Assembly (NCBI RefSeq): GCF_900184945.1
Contig: NZ_FXYF01000028.1
Span: 1 to 32,720 of the forward strand
DNA: 32,720 nt
Reading direction: 5' to 3'
Origin: Antarctobacter aquimaris
Lineage (GTDB): Bacteria > Pseudomonadota > Alphaproteobacteria > Rhodobacterales > Rhodobacteraceae
In this document: piece by piece, positions 17,243-26,259 of the stretch
How the letters are laid out: each line of letters opens with the position of its first letter
How positions within the stretch are numbered: the first letter of the stretch is position 1
The notes under the pieces: model-generated
What the model was told of the DNA's origin: nothing
The model's database searches: none
What the model saw: only the letters and a program-made list of their open reading frames with translations
Translations under genes and position numbers: made by a program

Positions 17243-17950
17243 CTATTCGGCCGCTTGCCGCAGAGAGGGAGTGACGGGGACATCCATCCGCGCCAGCAGG
17301 TCGCGGGTGGCGGGGCATCCGGCATTGGGATCGGGGCCGAAACGGACCTCGGACTCTTCCCAGACCTTGTCGAGCGCCTCGAGGTCGTCCGGGTCGATCT
17401 CCGGCTCTTCCAGCAACTCGGCCACGGCCGCCTTGTCGGCCTTTGCCCCGGACAGCTGCAAAAGAGCGGCGAACGCGGCGCCATAGGGGCTGTCACGCCG
17501 GACCAGCCGGGCGTTCAGGGCCTCCAGGATGTGCGCCGCGTCCGCCAGTATGCCTTGCGCCTCCGCGAAGGGTCGGAGGGCAAGGAACTCCAGCAGCAAT
17601 GGCAGGTGGTCGGGCAGCTCGGTCGTGACCGGCTCGAACCCCGCCGAGCGGTAGGTTTCCAGCAGGTCGACCATCGCGCCGCCGCGGTCCCGGCTTTCGC
17701 CGTGGACATGCTCGAACAGGTTCAGCGACAGCGTGCGCGACCGGTCGAACAGGCCGACATAGGTCTCCTGCAGGTCATAGATGTCGCGCCCGCCCAGCTC
17801 CTCCACGAGCGGGCGCAACGCCCGACGCGCGGCCGCCGTCAGCCGGGGTTCGGAGGCAAGCACGCCCCCGATCTCCGGCATGGCGGCCTGCAACTCCTGC
17901 GTCGGGTAGCTCAGGATCAGCGAGAGGGATTTCAGGGTACGGTCCATCAT
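17243..17950 (-). CDS. narJ: Nitrate reductase molybdenum cofactor assembly chaperone NarJ
   Basis: This 235-residue NarJ/TorD-family chaperone holds apo-NarG for Moco insertion and prevents premature membrane docking. It shows the family features LSLILSYPTQELQ, LQETYVGLFDRSRTLSLNLFEHVHG (spanning about 61-85) and DHLPLLLEFLALRP. The start overlaps the narH stop as ATGATG: TGA of narH lies within the first ATG of narJ (17950). A second ATG is at 17947. GGAGG sits about 10 nt upstream of the first ATG. Confidence 0.96.
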   Translation of the reverse strand: MMDRTLKSLSLILSYPTQELQAAMPEIGGVLASEPRLTAAARRALRPLVEELGGRDIYDLQETYVGLFDRSRTLSLNLFEHVHGESRDRGGAMVDLLETYRSAGFEPVTTELPDHLPLLLEFLALRPFAEAQGILADAAHILEALNARLVRRDSPYGAAFAALLQLSGAKADKAAVAELLEEPEIDPDDLEALDKVWEESEVRFGPDPNAGCPATRDLLARMDVPVTPSLRQAAE

Positions 17951-19473
17951 GACTTCATGGCCTCCGGCATGTTGAGGGGACGCTTGGACTTGCCGAAGAG
18001 CGACGCCTTGGACGTGCCCGTCGAACAGCCGTTGCCATCGGTGAAACCGCAGCCGCCCTTGATGTCGTAGGCGACCTCGACCTGCTCGCGGTGCGTCGTC
18101 GGGATGACGAAACGGTCCTCGTAGTCGGCCAAGGCCATGATCTTGTACATGTCCTCGATCACCCGGCCCGACAGGCCGACGCGCGCGGCGATGGCCTCGT
18201 CGCGGACGCCCTCGATGGTCTTGGTGCGCATGTAGGCGCGCATCGCCAGCATCCGTTCCAGCGCGGTCACCACCGGTGCCTCGTCGCCCGCCGTCAACAT
18301 GTTGGCGAGGTACTTCACCGGGATGCGCAGGTCGCGCACGTTGGGCATCGCGTTCTCGGTGCCGATCTTTCCGGCCTCGGCGGCGTTCTGGATCGGCGAC
18401 AGCGGCGGGATGTACCACACCATCGGCAGCGTCCGGTACTCGGGGTGCAGCGGAAAGGCGACCTTCCACTCCATCGCCATCTTCCAGATCGGGCTTTCCT
18501 GCGCGCCCTTGATCCAGTCCTCGGGGATGCCGTCGGCGCGCGCCGTCTCGATCACCACCGGGTCGTTCGGGTCAAGGAAGACATCGAGCTGCGCATCATA
18601 GAGGTCGGTCGTCCTTTCGACGCTGGCGGCCTCTTCGATCTTGTCGGCGTCATACAGCATCACGCCCAGGTAGCGGATGCGGCCGACGCAGGTTTCCGAG
18701 CAGACCGTGGGGTTGCCGGATTCGATGCGGGGATAGCACAGGGTGCATTTCTCCGACTTGCCGGTCGACCAGTTGTAATAGACCTTCTTGTAGGGGCAGC
18801 CGGACACGCACATCCGCCAGCCGCGGCACTTTTCCTGGTCGATCAGGACGATGCCGTCCTCCTCGCGCTTGTAGATCGCGCCCGATGGGCAGGACGCGGC
18901 GCAGGCCGGGTTCAGGCAGTGTTCGCAGAGCCGGGGGAGATACATCATGAAGGTGTTCTCGTACTCCCCGTAGATCTCCTTTTGCACCCCTTCAAAGTTG
19001 TAGTCGGCCGAGCGCTTGGAGAATTCCCCGCCCAGGATTTCCTCCCAGTTCGGACCCTTCTCGATCTTCTCGATCCGCTCGCCGGTGATCTTGGAATAGG
19101 GGCGCGCCGTGGGGAACGCCTCCATTTCCGGGGCCGACTTCAGGTGGTCATGGTCGAAATCGAACGGCTCGTAGTAGTCGTCGATCTCGGGCAGGTCCGG
19201 GTTGGCAAAGAGGTTGGACAGGATCCGCCACTTGCTGCCCTGCCTGGGCTGAAGCTTGCCCGCCTTGGTCCGCTCCCAGCCGCCTTTCCACTTGTCCTGG
19301 TTTTCCCAGTCGGTCGGATAGCCGGTGCCGGGCTTTGTCTCGACGTTGTTGAACCAGGCGTATTCGACGCCGTCGCGCGTGGTCCAGACGTTCTTGCAGG
19401 TGACAGAGCAAGTGTGACACCCGATGCATTTGTCGAGGTTCAGCACCATGCCGATTTGCGCACGAACTCTCAT
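17947..19473 (-). CDS. narH: Respiratory nitrate reductase beta subunit NarH
   Basis: This 508-residue electron-transfer subunit carries four Fe-S clusters. The cysteine groups are evident: CIGCHTCSVTCK (Cys16, 19, 22, 26), CEHCLNPACAASCP, CRGWRMCVSGCP (Trp in place of Cys, the hallmark of the [3Fe-4S] site) and CTLCYPRIESGNPTVCSETC. The N-terminus MRVRAQIGMVLNLDKC is standard for the family. The start overlaps the narG stop (ATGA at 19473-19470), implying translational coupling and a fixed NarG:NarH ratio. The product lies on the cytoplasmic face of the membrane, between NarG and NarI. Confidence 0.98.
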   Translation of the reverse strand: MRVRAQIGMVLNLDKCIGCHTCSVTCKNVWTTRDGVEYAWFNNVETKPGTGYPTDWENQDKWKGGWERTKAGKLQPRQGSKWRILSNLFANPDLPEIDDYYEPFDFDHDHLKSAPEMEAFPTARPYSKITGERIEKIEKGPNWEEILGGEFSKRSADYNFEGVQKEIYGEYENTFMMYLPRLCEHCLNPACAASCPSGAIYKREEDGIVLIDQEKCRGWRMCVSGCPYKKVYYNWSTGKSEKCTLCYPRIESGNPTVCSETCVGRIRYLGVMLYDADKIEEAASVERTTDLYDAQLDVFLDPNDPVVIETARADGIPEDWIKGAQESPIWKMAMEWKVAFPLHPEYRTLPMVWYIPPLSPIQNAAEAGKIGTENAMPNVRDLRIPVKYLANMLTAGDEAPVVTALERMLAMRAYMRTKTIEGVRDEAIAARVGLSGRVIEDMYKIMALADYEDRFVIPTTHREQVEVAYDIKGGCGFTDGNGCSTGTSKASLFGKSKRPLNMPEAMKS

Positions 19474-22400
19474 TCTGCGGCCTCCTTCTGGGTCGCGGGT
19501 CGATCAAGCCAGTCGACCTTTTTCATTTTCCGCACGACGACGAACTCGTCCCGGTTGCAGCCGACGGTGCCGTAGTAGTTGAAGCCGTAGGACTGGTGGG
19601 CGTAGCCGCCGATCATGTGCGTGGGTTTCAGGACAGCGCGGGTGACCGAGTTGTGGATGCCGCCACGCTTGCCGGTCTTTTCCGAACCGGGCGTATTCAC
19701 GATCTTTTCCTGCGCATGGTACATGAACGTGGTGCCGTCCTTGATCCGCTGGGACACCACGGCCCGCGCGGTCAAGGCGCCGTTCACGTTGTAGAGTTCG
19801 ACCCAGTCGTTATCGACGATTCCGGCCTTCTTGGCGTCATTCTCGGAGATCCAGATCACCGGACCGCCGCGGTTGAGCGTCAGCATCAGCAGGTTGTCGG
19901 AATAGGTCGAATGGATGCCCCATTTCTGGTGCGGCGTGATGAAGTTCAGCACCACGTGGGGAGAGTTGTCGCGGGCGTCGGTGTTGACCTCCTTGGTGAT
20001 GGTTTTGAGGTCGACCGGCGGGCGGTAGGACATCAGCCCCTCGCCAAAGGCGCGCATCCACAGGTGATCCTGGTAGAGCTGCTGCCGCCCCGTCAGGGTC
20101 CGCCAGGGGATCAGCTCGTGCACGTTGGTGTAACCGGCGTTGTAGCTGACCTTCTCGCTCTCGATGCCCGACCAGGTGGGCGAGGAGATGATCTTGCGCG
20201 GTTGCGCCGCGATGTCGTGAAAGCGGATCTTGTTGTGATGCTCACCTTCGGCCAGGTGCGCGTGTTCGCGTCCGGTGTTCTGCTCCAGCGCCTCCCAGGC
20301 CTTGACGGCGACATTGCCGTTGGTCTCGGGGGCCAGCATCAGGATGACCTCGCAGGCGTCGATCGCCGTCTCGATCTTGGGCCGGCCCTCGGCCGGGCCG
20401 TCCAGCTTGACGCCGTTCAGCGCGGCGAGGCCGTCGATTTCCTCCTGCGTGTTCCAGCTGATGCCCTTGCCGCCGTTGCCGAGCTTGTCCATAAGCGGAC
20501 CCAGCGCGGTGAAACGTTCGCCGATGGCGGTGTAGTCCCGTTCCACGACGATGAAGGCAGGCGCGGTCTTGCCCGGAATGAGGTCACATTCGCCCTTCTT
20601 CCAGTCCCGCACCTGGTCCTGCGCGATCTCGGCCGGCATGTCGTGCAAGAGCGGCAGCGCGACGATGTCGGTCTCCTTCCCGAGGATCTCGGGCGCGACT
20701 TCCTGCACCTTGTAGGCCAGCGCCTTGAAGATCTCGAAGTCCGACTTCGACTCATACGCCGGGTCCACCGCCGCCTGAAGCGGGTGGATGAACGGGTGCA
20801 TGTCGCTGGTGTTCATGTCGTCCTTTTCGTACCAGGACGCCGTCGGCAGCACGATGTCGGAGTAGACCGCCGTCGTGGACATGCGGAAGTCGATGGTCAC
20901 CAGCAGGTCGAGTTTGCCCTCCGGGGCCTTGTCGTGCCACTTGGCTTCCTTCGGCAGGGTCCGGCCCTCTTTGCCCAGGTCATGGCCCAGCACGCCGTGG
21001 TCGGTGCCCAGGAGGTGCTTGAGGAAGTACTCATGCCCCTTGCCGGACGAGCCCAGCAGGTTCGACCGCCAGACGAACAGGTTGCGCGGCCAGTTGGCCG
21101 GATCGTCCGGATCCTCGCAGGACATCTCCAGGTCGCCCGACTTCAGCTGCTGCGCGACGTAGGCCGGGATCTCCATGCCTGCCGCCTTGGCCGCCTTGGC
21201 CACCTGCAGCGGGTTGGTCTTGAGCTGCGGCGCGGAGGGCAGCCAGCCCATGCGTTCGGCGCGGATGTTGTAGTCGATCAGGGAGATGTCCCAGTCGCCT
21301 TCGGGGGCGGTGGGTGACAGGATTTCCCCGGCGGTCAGCGTCTCGTAGCGCCACTGGTCGGTGTGCGCGTACCAGGCCGAGGTCGCGTTCATGTGCCGCG
21401 GCGGGCGGCCCCAGTCCAGCGCAAAGGCCAGCGGTGCCCAGCCGGTCTGCGGGCGCAGCTTTTCCTGGCCCACGTAATGCGCCCAGCCGCCACCGGACTG
21501 GCCCACGCAGCCGCACATCACCAGCATGTTGATGACGCCGCGATAGTTCATGTCCATGTGGTACCAGTGGTTCATCGCCGCGCCGATGATGACCATCGAC
21601 TTGCCTTTCGTCTTTTCGGCGGTATCGGCGAATTCGCGGGCGACGTGGATGATCTTGTCGGCGGACACACCAGTGATCTTCTCGGCCCACTTGGGCGTGC
21701 CGGGCACGTCCTCGTCGTAGGACTTGGCGACCCAGTCGCCGCCCAGGCCCCGGTCCAGCCCGTAGTTGGCGCAGAACAGGTCGAACACCGTGGCGACCAG
21801 CACCTCGCCGTCGACGGTCTGCACGCGCTTGACGGGCAGGTTCCGGGTCAGGATGTCGGGACGGGTGTCGCCGGTGGTGAACGCCTCGGTCGCAGCGCCC
21901 CCGAAGTAGGGGAAATCGACGCCGCGGATGTCGTCGTGGTCATCGTCGAGGACCAGCGACATCTGCAACTTGGCGTCGGCACCGTTGGCTTTTTCCTCGA
22001 GGTTCCATTCGCCCTTTTCGCCCCAGCGGTAGCCGATGGCGCCATTCGGCGACACCAGCGTGCCGGTGGTCTCGTCAAAGGCGACGGTCTTCCATTCCGG
22101 GTTGTTGTCCTCGCCCAGCTTGCCATCCAGGTCGGCGGCGCGCAGGAAGCGGCCCGGCACAAGACGACCGTCCTTTTCATCCAGCCGCACCAGCATCGGC
22201 ATGTCGGAATACTTGCGGCAGTAGTCCTCGAAGTACTCGGCCTGACGGTCGATGTGGAATTCGCGCAGGATGACGTGGCCAAAGGCCATGGCCAGCGCCG
22301 CGTCGGTGCCCTGCTTCACGTTCAGCCAGACGTCGGCGAACTTGGACGCCTCGGAATAATCGGGGCATATCACCGCCGACTTGGTGCCCTTGTAGCGCAC

Positions 22401-23210
22401 TTCGGTGTAGAAATGGGCGTCCGGCGTCCGCGTCTGCGGCACGTTCGAGCCCCAGAGCAGAAGGTAGCTGGAGTTGTACCAGTCGGCCGATTCCGGCACG
22501 TCGGTCTGCTCACCCCAGGTCATCGGCGATGCGGGCGGCAGGTCGCAGTACCAGTCGTAGAACGACATGCAGACGCCGCCCATCAGCGACAGGTAACGCG
22601 AGCCGGCGGCATAGCTGACCATCGACATGGCCGGGATCGGCGAAAAGCCGAAGATCCGGTCCGGGCCGTAGGTCTTGGCGGTGTAGGCGTTGGCGGCGGC
22701 GGTCAGCTCGGTCGCCTCGTCCCAGGAGGCGCGGACAAAGCCGCCCAGGCCGCGCTTCGTCGTATACGACGCGCGCAGGATCGGGTCGGACTGGATCGCG
22801 GTCCAGGCCTCGATCGGGGTCTTGGTCTTGCGCATCTCGCGCCACAGCTTCATCAGCCTTGCGCGGATCAGCGGCGTCTTCACCCGGTTGGCGCTGTAGA
22901 GATACCAGCTGTAGGACGCACCACGGGCGCAGCCGCGCGGTTCGTGGTTGGGCAGGTCGGGCCGCGTGCGCGGATAGTCGGTCTGCTGCGTCTCCCAGGT
23001 GACGATGCCGGACTTGACGTAGATCTTCCACGAGCACGAGCCGGTGCAGTTCACGCCATGTGTCGAGCGGACGATCTTGTCGTGCCGCCAGCGGTTTCTG
23101 TAGGTATCTTCCCAGGCCCGGTCCTCGTTGGTGACCTGACCGTGGCCGTTGGCGAACTCTTCCAGCGTGTTGGACTGGAGAAAGTTCAATCTGTCGAGCA
23201 GATGGCTCAT
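19470..23210 (-). CDS. narG: Respiratory nitrate reductase alpha subunit NarG
   Basis: This 1246-residue catalytic subunit reduces nitrate to nitrite at a Mo-bisMGD centre on the cytoplasmic side. The FS0 cluster ligands His51, Cys55, Cys59 (HGVNCTGSCSW) and Cys94 (EPRGCARG) are present. The Mo ligand Asp223 lies in YDWYCDLPPASP, matching E. coli Asp222. The family block TWGEQTDVPESADWYNSS is intact, and the length agrees with E. coli NarG (1247). There is no Tat signal, which fits the cytoplasm-facing Nar rather than periplasmic Nap. The start at 23210 follows an AGGAAAGGA ribosome site, 64 bp after narK. Confidence 0.98.
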   Translation of the reverse strand: MSHLLDRLNFLQSNTLEEFANGHGQVTNEDRAWEDTYRNRWRHDKIVRSTHGVNCTGSCSWKIYVKSGIVTWETQQTDYPRTRPDLPNHEPRGCARGASYSWYLYSANRVKTPLIRARLMKLWREMRKTKTPIEAWTAIQSDPILRASYTTKRGLGGFVRASWDEATELTAAANAYTAKTYGPDRIFGFSPIPAMSMVSYAAGSRYLSLMGGVCMSFYDWYCDLPPASPMTWGEQTDVPESADWYNSSYLLLWGSNVPQTRTPDAHFYTEVRYKGTKSAVICPDYSEASKFADVWLNVKQGTDAALAMAFGHVILREFHIDRQAEYFEDYCRKYSDMPMLVRLDEKDGRLVPGRFLRAADLDGKLGEDNNPEWKTVAFDETTGTLVSPNGAIGYRWGEKGEWNLEEKANGADAKLQMSLVLDDDHDDIRGVDFPYFGGAATEAFTTGDTRPDILTRNLPVKRVQTVDGEVLVATVFDLFCANYGLDRGLGGDWVAKSYDEDVPGTPKWAEKITGVSADKIIHVAREFADTAEKTKGKSMVIIGAAMNHWYHMDMNYRGVINMLVMCGCVGQSGGGWAHYVGQEKLRPQTGWAPLAFALDWGRPPRHMNATSAWYAHTDQWRYETLTAGEILSPTAPEGDWDISLIDYNIRAERMGWLPSAPQLKTNPLQVAKAAKAAGMEIPAYVAQQLKSGDLEMSCEDPDDPANWPRNLFVWRSNLLGSSGKGHEYFLKHLLGTDHGVLGHDLGKEGRTLPKEAKWHDKAPEGKLDLLVTIDFRMSTTAVYSDIVLPTASWYEKDDMNTSDMHPFIHPLQAAVDPAYESKSDFEIFKALAYKVQEVAPEILGKETDIVALPLLHDMPAEIAQDQVRDWKKGECDLIPGKTAPAFIVVERDYTAIGERFTALGPLMDKLGNGGKGISWNTQEEIDGLAALNGVKLDGPAEGRPKIETAIDACEVILMLAPETNGNVAVKAWEALEQNTGREHAHLAEGEHHNKIRFHDIAAQPRKIISSPTWSGIESEKVSYNAGYTNVHELIPWRTLTGRQQLYQDHLWMRAFGEGLMSYRPPVDLKTITKEVNTDARDNSPHVVLNFITPHQKWGIHSTYSDNLLMLTLNRGGPVIWISENDAKKAGIVDNDWVELYNVNGALTARAVVSQRIKDGTTFMYHAQEKIVNTPGSEKTGKRGGIHNSVTRAVLKPTHMIGGYAHQSYGFNYYGTVGCNRDEFVVVRKMKKVDWLDRPATQKEAAE

Positions 23211-23238
23211 CTGGCTGTCCTTTCCTGTTTCAGGGGAC

Positions 23239-23259
23239 GGGCGGCGACGCGGGCCGCCC
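23239..23259 (-). other. GC-rich hairpin in the narK-narG intercistronic gap
   Basis: Perfect 7-bp inverted repeat GGGCGGC-GACGCGG-GCCGCCC between the narK stop (23275) and the narG start (23210). There is no T-tract. It may act as an mRNA-stabilising or attenuating element that sets the ratio of transporter to reductase; that role is inference. Confidence 0.55.
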
Positions 23260-23274
23260 GGCCATGCATTTCGA

Positions 23275-26001
23275 TCATTCGGCGGGCTGCGCAGCGGCGC
23301 TGCCACGCAAGCCCCGGTTTTTTTCGACGGCGTGGAGCAGCCCGCCCGGGCGCGTGTAGACGACCCAGGTGATGACAAGGCAGATCACGTAGAACACCAG
23401 GAACCCCCAGAGCGCCGCCACCGGTCCGCCGGTCATCGCGATCGAGGTGCCGTAGGCCTTGGGGATGAAGAAGGCGCCGTAGGCCGCGATGGCCGAGGTG
23501 AAGGCGATGATGGCGGCGCTTTCGCGCTCGGCCTGCTTGCGCTGGGCGTCGCCCTGAAGCTGCGGCATCAGCCGCGGCACTTCCTGTGCCATGATCGCGG
23601 GGATCATCTGGAAGGTGGACGCGTTGCCCACGCCGGTCAGGAAGAACAGCGCCATGAAGGCCGCGAAGAAGGCCAGGAAGCTGCCCGCACCCAGCGAGGC
23701 GATGACACCGAACACCGCGACGATCATCCCGGCGAACACCCAGAAGGTCACGCGGCCGCCGCCCCACTTGTCCGAGACCCAGCCCGTCGCGGCGCGGCTC
23801 AGCGCCCCAACCAGCGGACCAAGGAAGACGTATTGCAAGGCATTCACGTCCGGGAAGGCGATCTTGGTCAGCAGCGGGAAGCCCGCCGAGTAGCCGATGA
23901 AGCTGCCGAAGGTGCCGGTATAGAGGATGCACATCAGCCAGTTCTGCTTGCGGCTGAAGATGATCGCCTGCTCGCGGAAGCTGGCCCTTGCGTCGGCGAT
24001 GTCATTCATGCCCAGCCAGGCCGCGACCGTGGCGACCAGGATGAACGGCACCCAGACAAAGCCGGCGTTCTGCAGCCACAGTTCCTCGCCCGTGTTCAAC
24101 TGCACCGGCGCGCCGCTCATCGCGCCAAAGACGCTGGCGGTGATGACGATCGGCACCAGGAACTGCATCACCGACACACCGAGGTTGCCAAGACCCGCGT
24201 TCAGCGCCAGCGCGTTGCCCTTTTCCGCCTTCGGGAAGAAGTAGGCGATGTTGGCCATCGACGAGGCAAAGTTGCCGCCGCCAAAGCCGCAGAGCAGCGC
24301 AAGCGTGAGGAAGATCAGGTAAGGCGTATCCGGGTTCTGCACGGCATAGCCGATGCCCATGGCGGGCAGCAGCAGCGAGGCGGTCGAAAGCGTCGTCCAG
24401 AGACGTCCGCCAAAGATCGGCACCATGAAGCTGTAGAAGATGCGCAGCGTCGCGCCCGACAGGCCAGGCAGGGCCGCCAGCCAGAACAGCTGGCTCGTGG
24501 TGAAGTCGAAGCCGATGGCGGGAAGCTTGGCCACGACCATCGACCAGACCATCCAGACCGAGAAGGCCAGCAGAAGCGCCGGGATCGAGATCCACAGGTT
24601 GCGGCGTGCCACGGCGCGACCCTTTTTCGCCCAGAAGTCGGCGTCCTCGGGGCGCCAGTCGTCCAGCACGCGCGGCATCGCGGTCTTTGCCGGGTCGTGG
24701 ATTTCCTGCATCTCGGGCAGCGCTGGCAGTTGGTCCAGCATTGTGCCGTGAGCCCGGCGTTCCATCGCCCGGACAGACAGGTGCATCCAGCCCAGCGAGA
24801 CGGCGACAAGGCCGAAGAGGATCGCGAAACACGAGGTATAGACGCCGGTCAGGTCCAGCGTGGCGCCGAAAATGATGGGCAGGATGAAACCGCCCAGGCC
24901 GCCGATCATGCCCACCAGGCCGCCAACGGCGCCCACGTGGCGGGGATAGTAGACCGGGATGTGCTTGAACACCGCCGCCTTGCCGAGGCTCATGAAGAAG
25001 CCCAGCGTGAACAGCAAGGCGATGAACGGCCAGAAGCTCATCGAGGTCGAGAAGGAGATCGGTCCATCCTTGCCCTGGATGACGTAGTCCGTCGGCGGGT
25101 AGGACAGCATGAACAGCAGCACCAGCGAGAACCCGAAGGTCCAGTACATCACCTGGCGCGCGCCGAACTTGTCGGACAGGTGGCCGCCATAGGCACGGAA
25201 CAGGCTGGCCGAGAGGCTGAACGAGGCTGCCGCCATGCCTGCCGTCTTCACGTCGACGCCATAGACGTCGATCAGGTAGTGCGGCATCCACAGCGCAAGC
25301 GCGACGAAGGCACCGAACACGAAGAAGTAGTAGAGCGAGAAGCGCCAGACCTGGAGGTTCTTCAGCGGCGCGAACTGCTGGGCCAGTGTGGGTGCCTTGG
25401 CGCCCTTCTGCCGGCGCTCCACCAGTTCGGGATCGTCCTTGGCCAGGAGGAAGAAGACCACGGCCATGATGACCAGGCCAGCCGACCACGCGTAGGCGAC
25501 GCCGTGCCAGCCATAGGCCACCATGACGAAGGGCGCGACGAACTTGGTGACGGCAGCGCCGACGTTGCCCGCGCCGAAGATGCCCAGCGCGGTGCCCTGG
25601 TGGCCGGCATCGTACCAGCGGCTGACATAGGCCACGCCGATGATGAAGGACCCGCCGGCAAGGCCGATCCCAAGCGCGGCGATCAGGTACATCACATAGC
25701 TGTCTGCCAGCGTCAGCGCCCAGGTGGCCAGCGCGGTCAGCAGCATCTGCGCGGTGAAGACTAGCCGCCCGCCATATTTCTCGGTCCACACGCCCAGGAA
25801 CAGGCGTGTCACCGAACCGGTCAGAATGGGTGTCGCAACCAGAAGGCCGAACTGGGACTCGGTCAGTCCCAGTTCGCCCTTGATGGCGACACCGATGATG
25901 GAAAAGATCGTCCAGACCGCGAAGCAGGCGGTGAAGGCGATCGTGCTCAGCCCAAGGGCGCGGTTCTGGTCCGCGCGCGAGGCTGTGGCTACGGTCTGCA
26001 T
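23275..26001 (-). CDS. narK: NarK1-NarK2 fused nitrate/nitrite transporter
   Basis: A 908-residue fusion of two 12-helix MFS transporters. The NarK1-like half covers residues 1 to about 425 with nitrate signature GLAGGSFIIGVAYVSRWY near 114. A hydrophilic linker (about 426-465) follows. The NarK2-like half starts at about 466 and carries its own signature GFGGGNFASSMANIAYFFP near 574. In the Paracoccus homologue the first domain is a proton-coupled nitrate importer and the second a nitrate/nitrite exchanger. Encoding both in one chain would balance nitrate entry to start respiration with nitrite export. The ATG at 26001 is preceded by GGAGG. It is the first gene of the operon, 80 bp downstream of an FNR-type box. 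Confidence 0.96.
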   Translation of the reverse strand: MQTVATASRADQNRALGLSTIAFTACFAVWTIFSIIGVAIKGELGLTESQFGLLVATPILTGSVTRLFLGVWTEKYGGRLVFTAQMLLTALATWALTLADSYVMYLIAALGIGLAGGSFIIGVAYVSRWYDAGHQGTALGIFGAGNVGAAVTKFVAPFVMVAYGWHGVAYAWSAGLVIMAVVFFLLAKDDPELVERRQKGAKAPTLAQQFAPLKNLQVWRFSLYYFFVFGAFVALALWMPHYLIDVYGVDVKTAGMAAASFSLSASLFRAYGGHLSDKFGARQVMYWTFGFSLVLLFMLSYPPTDYVIQGKDGPISFSTSMSFWPFIALLFTLGFFMSLGKAAVFKHIPVYYPRHVGAVGGLVGMIGGLGGFILPIIFGATLDLTGVYTSCFAILFGLVAVSLGWMHLSVRAMERRAHGTMLDQLPALPEMQEIHDPAKTAMPRVLDDWRPEDADFWAKKGRAVARRNLWISIPALLLAFSVWMVWSMVVAKLPAIGFDFTTSQLFWLAALPGLSGATLRIFYSFMVPIFGGRLWTTLSTASLLLPAMGIGYAVQNPDTPYLIFLTLALLCGFGGGNFASSMANIAYFFPKAEKGNALALNAGLGNLGVSVMQFLVPIVITASVFGAMSGAPVQLNTGEELWLQNAGFVWVPFILVATVAAWLGMNDIADARASFREQAIIFSRKQNWLMCILYTGTFGSFIGYSAGFPLLTKIAFPDVNALQYVFLGPLVGALSRAATGWVSDKWGGGRVTFWVFAGMIVAVFGVIASLGAGSFLAFFAAFMALFFLTGVGNASTFQMIPAIMAQEVPRLMPQLQGDAQRKQAERESAAIIAFTSAIAAYGAFFIPKAYGTSIAMTGGPVAALWGFLVFYVICLVITWVVYTRPGGLLHAVEKNRGLRGSAAAQPAE

Positions 26002-26081
26002 GGCAGGGCCTCCGGCAAGAATAGCATTGAAACCCCCTGAGGGATCGCCACAACCCCTGCCGCCTTCGCTGCGCGAAAAAC

Positions 26082-26095
26082 TTGATTCAGATCAG
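26082..26095 (-). promoter_or_regulatory. FNR/DNR-type box upstream of narK
   Basis: TTGAT-TCAG-ATCAG matches the TTGAT-N4-ATCAA consensus at 9 of 10 positions. Its centre is about 87 nt upstream of the narK start. It is the likely site for NarR and/or an FNR/FnrL homologue activating the nar operon under low oxygen. Confidence 0.8.
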
Positions 26096-26196
26096 ACGCC
26101 CGCAATAGGGTCAGCAAAATAAATGACTTACCCAAAAAGGTCACGCCGATGGCAGCCCCACATCAAGTCACGAACACACAAATGCAAAGCCGAAGA

Positions 26197-26210
26197 TTGA
26201 CATTTATCAA
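26197..26210 (+). promoter_or_regulatory. Second FNR/DNR-type box, upstream of narR
   Basis: TTGAC-ATTT-ATCAA matches the FNR-family consensus at 9 of 10 positions and sits in a wider palindrome ATTGA-N6-TCAAT. It is centred about 56 nt upstream of the narR start, consistent with FNR-family control or autoregulation of narR. It is about 202 nt from the narK start. Confidence 0.75.
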
Positions 26211-26259
26211 TGGGTGAAGCGAAACTTGTCGCCGCAACCTGTGAGGTCCCTTCCCCGAC

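Noticed and set aside
23149-25764. 871-codon plus-strand frame opposite narK
   Set aside because: Highly charged Arg/His/Glu/Asp translation that mirrors the narK coding strand; narK itself is fully supported.
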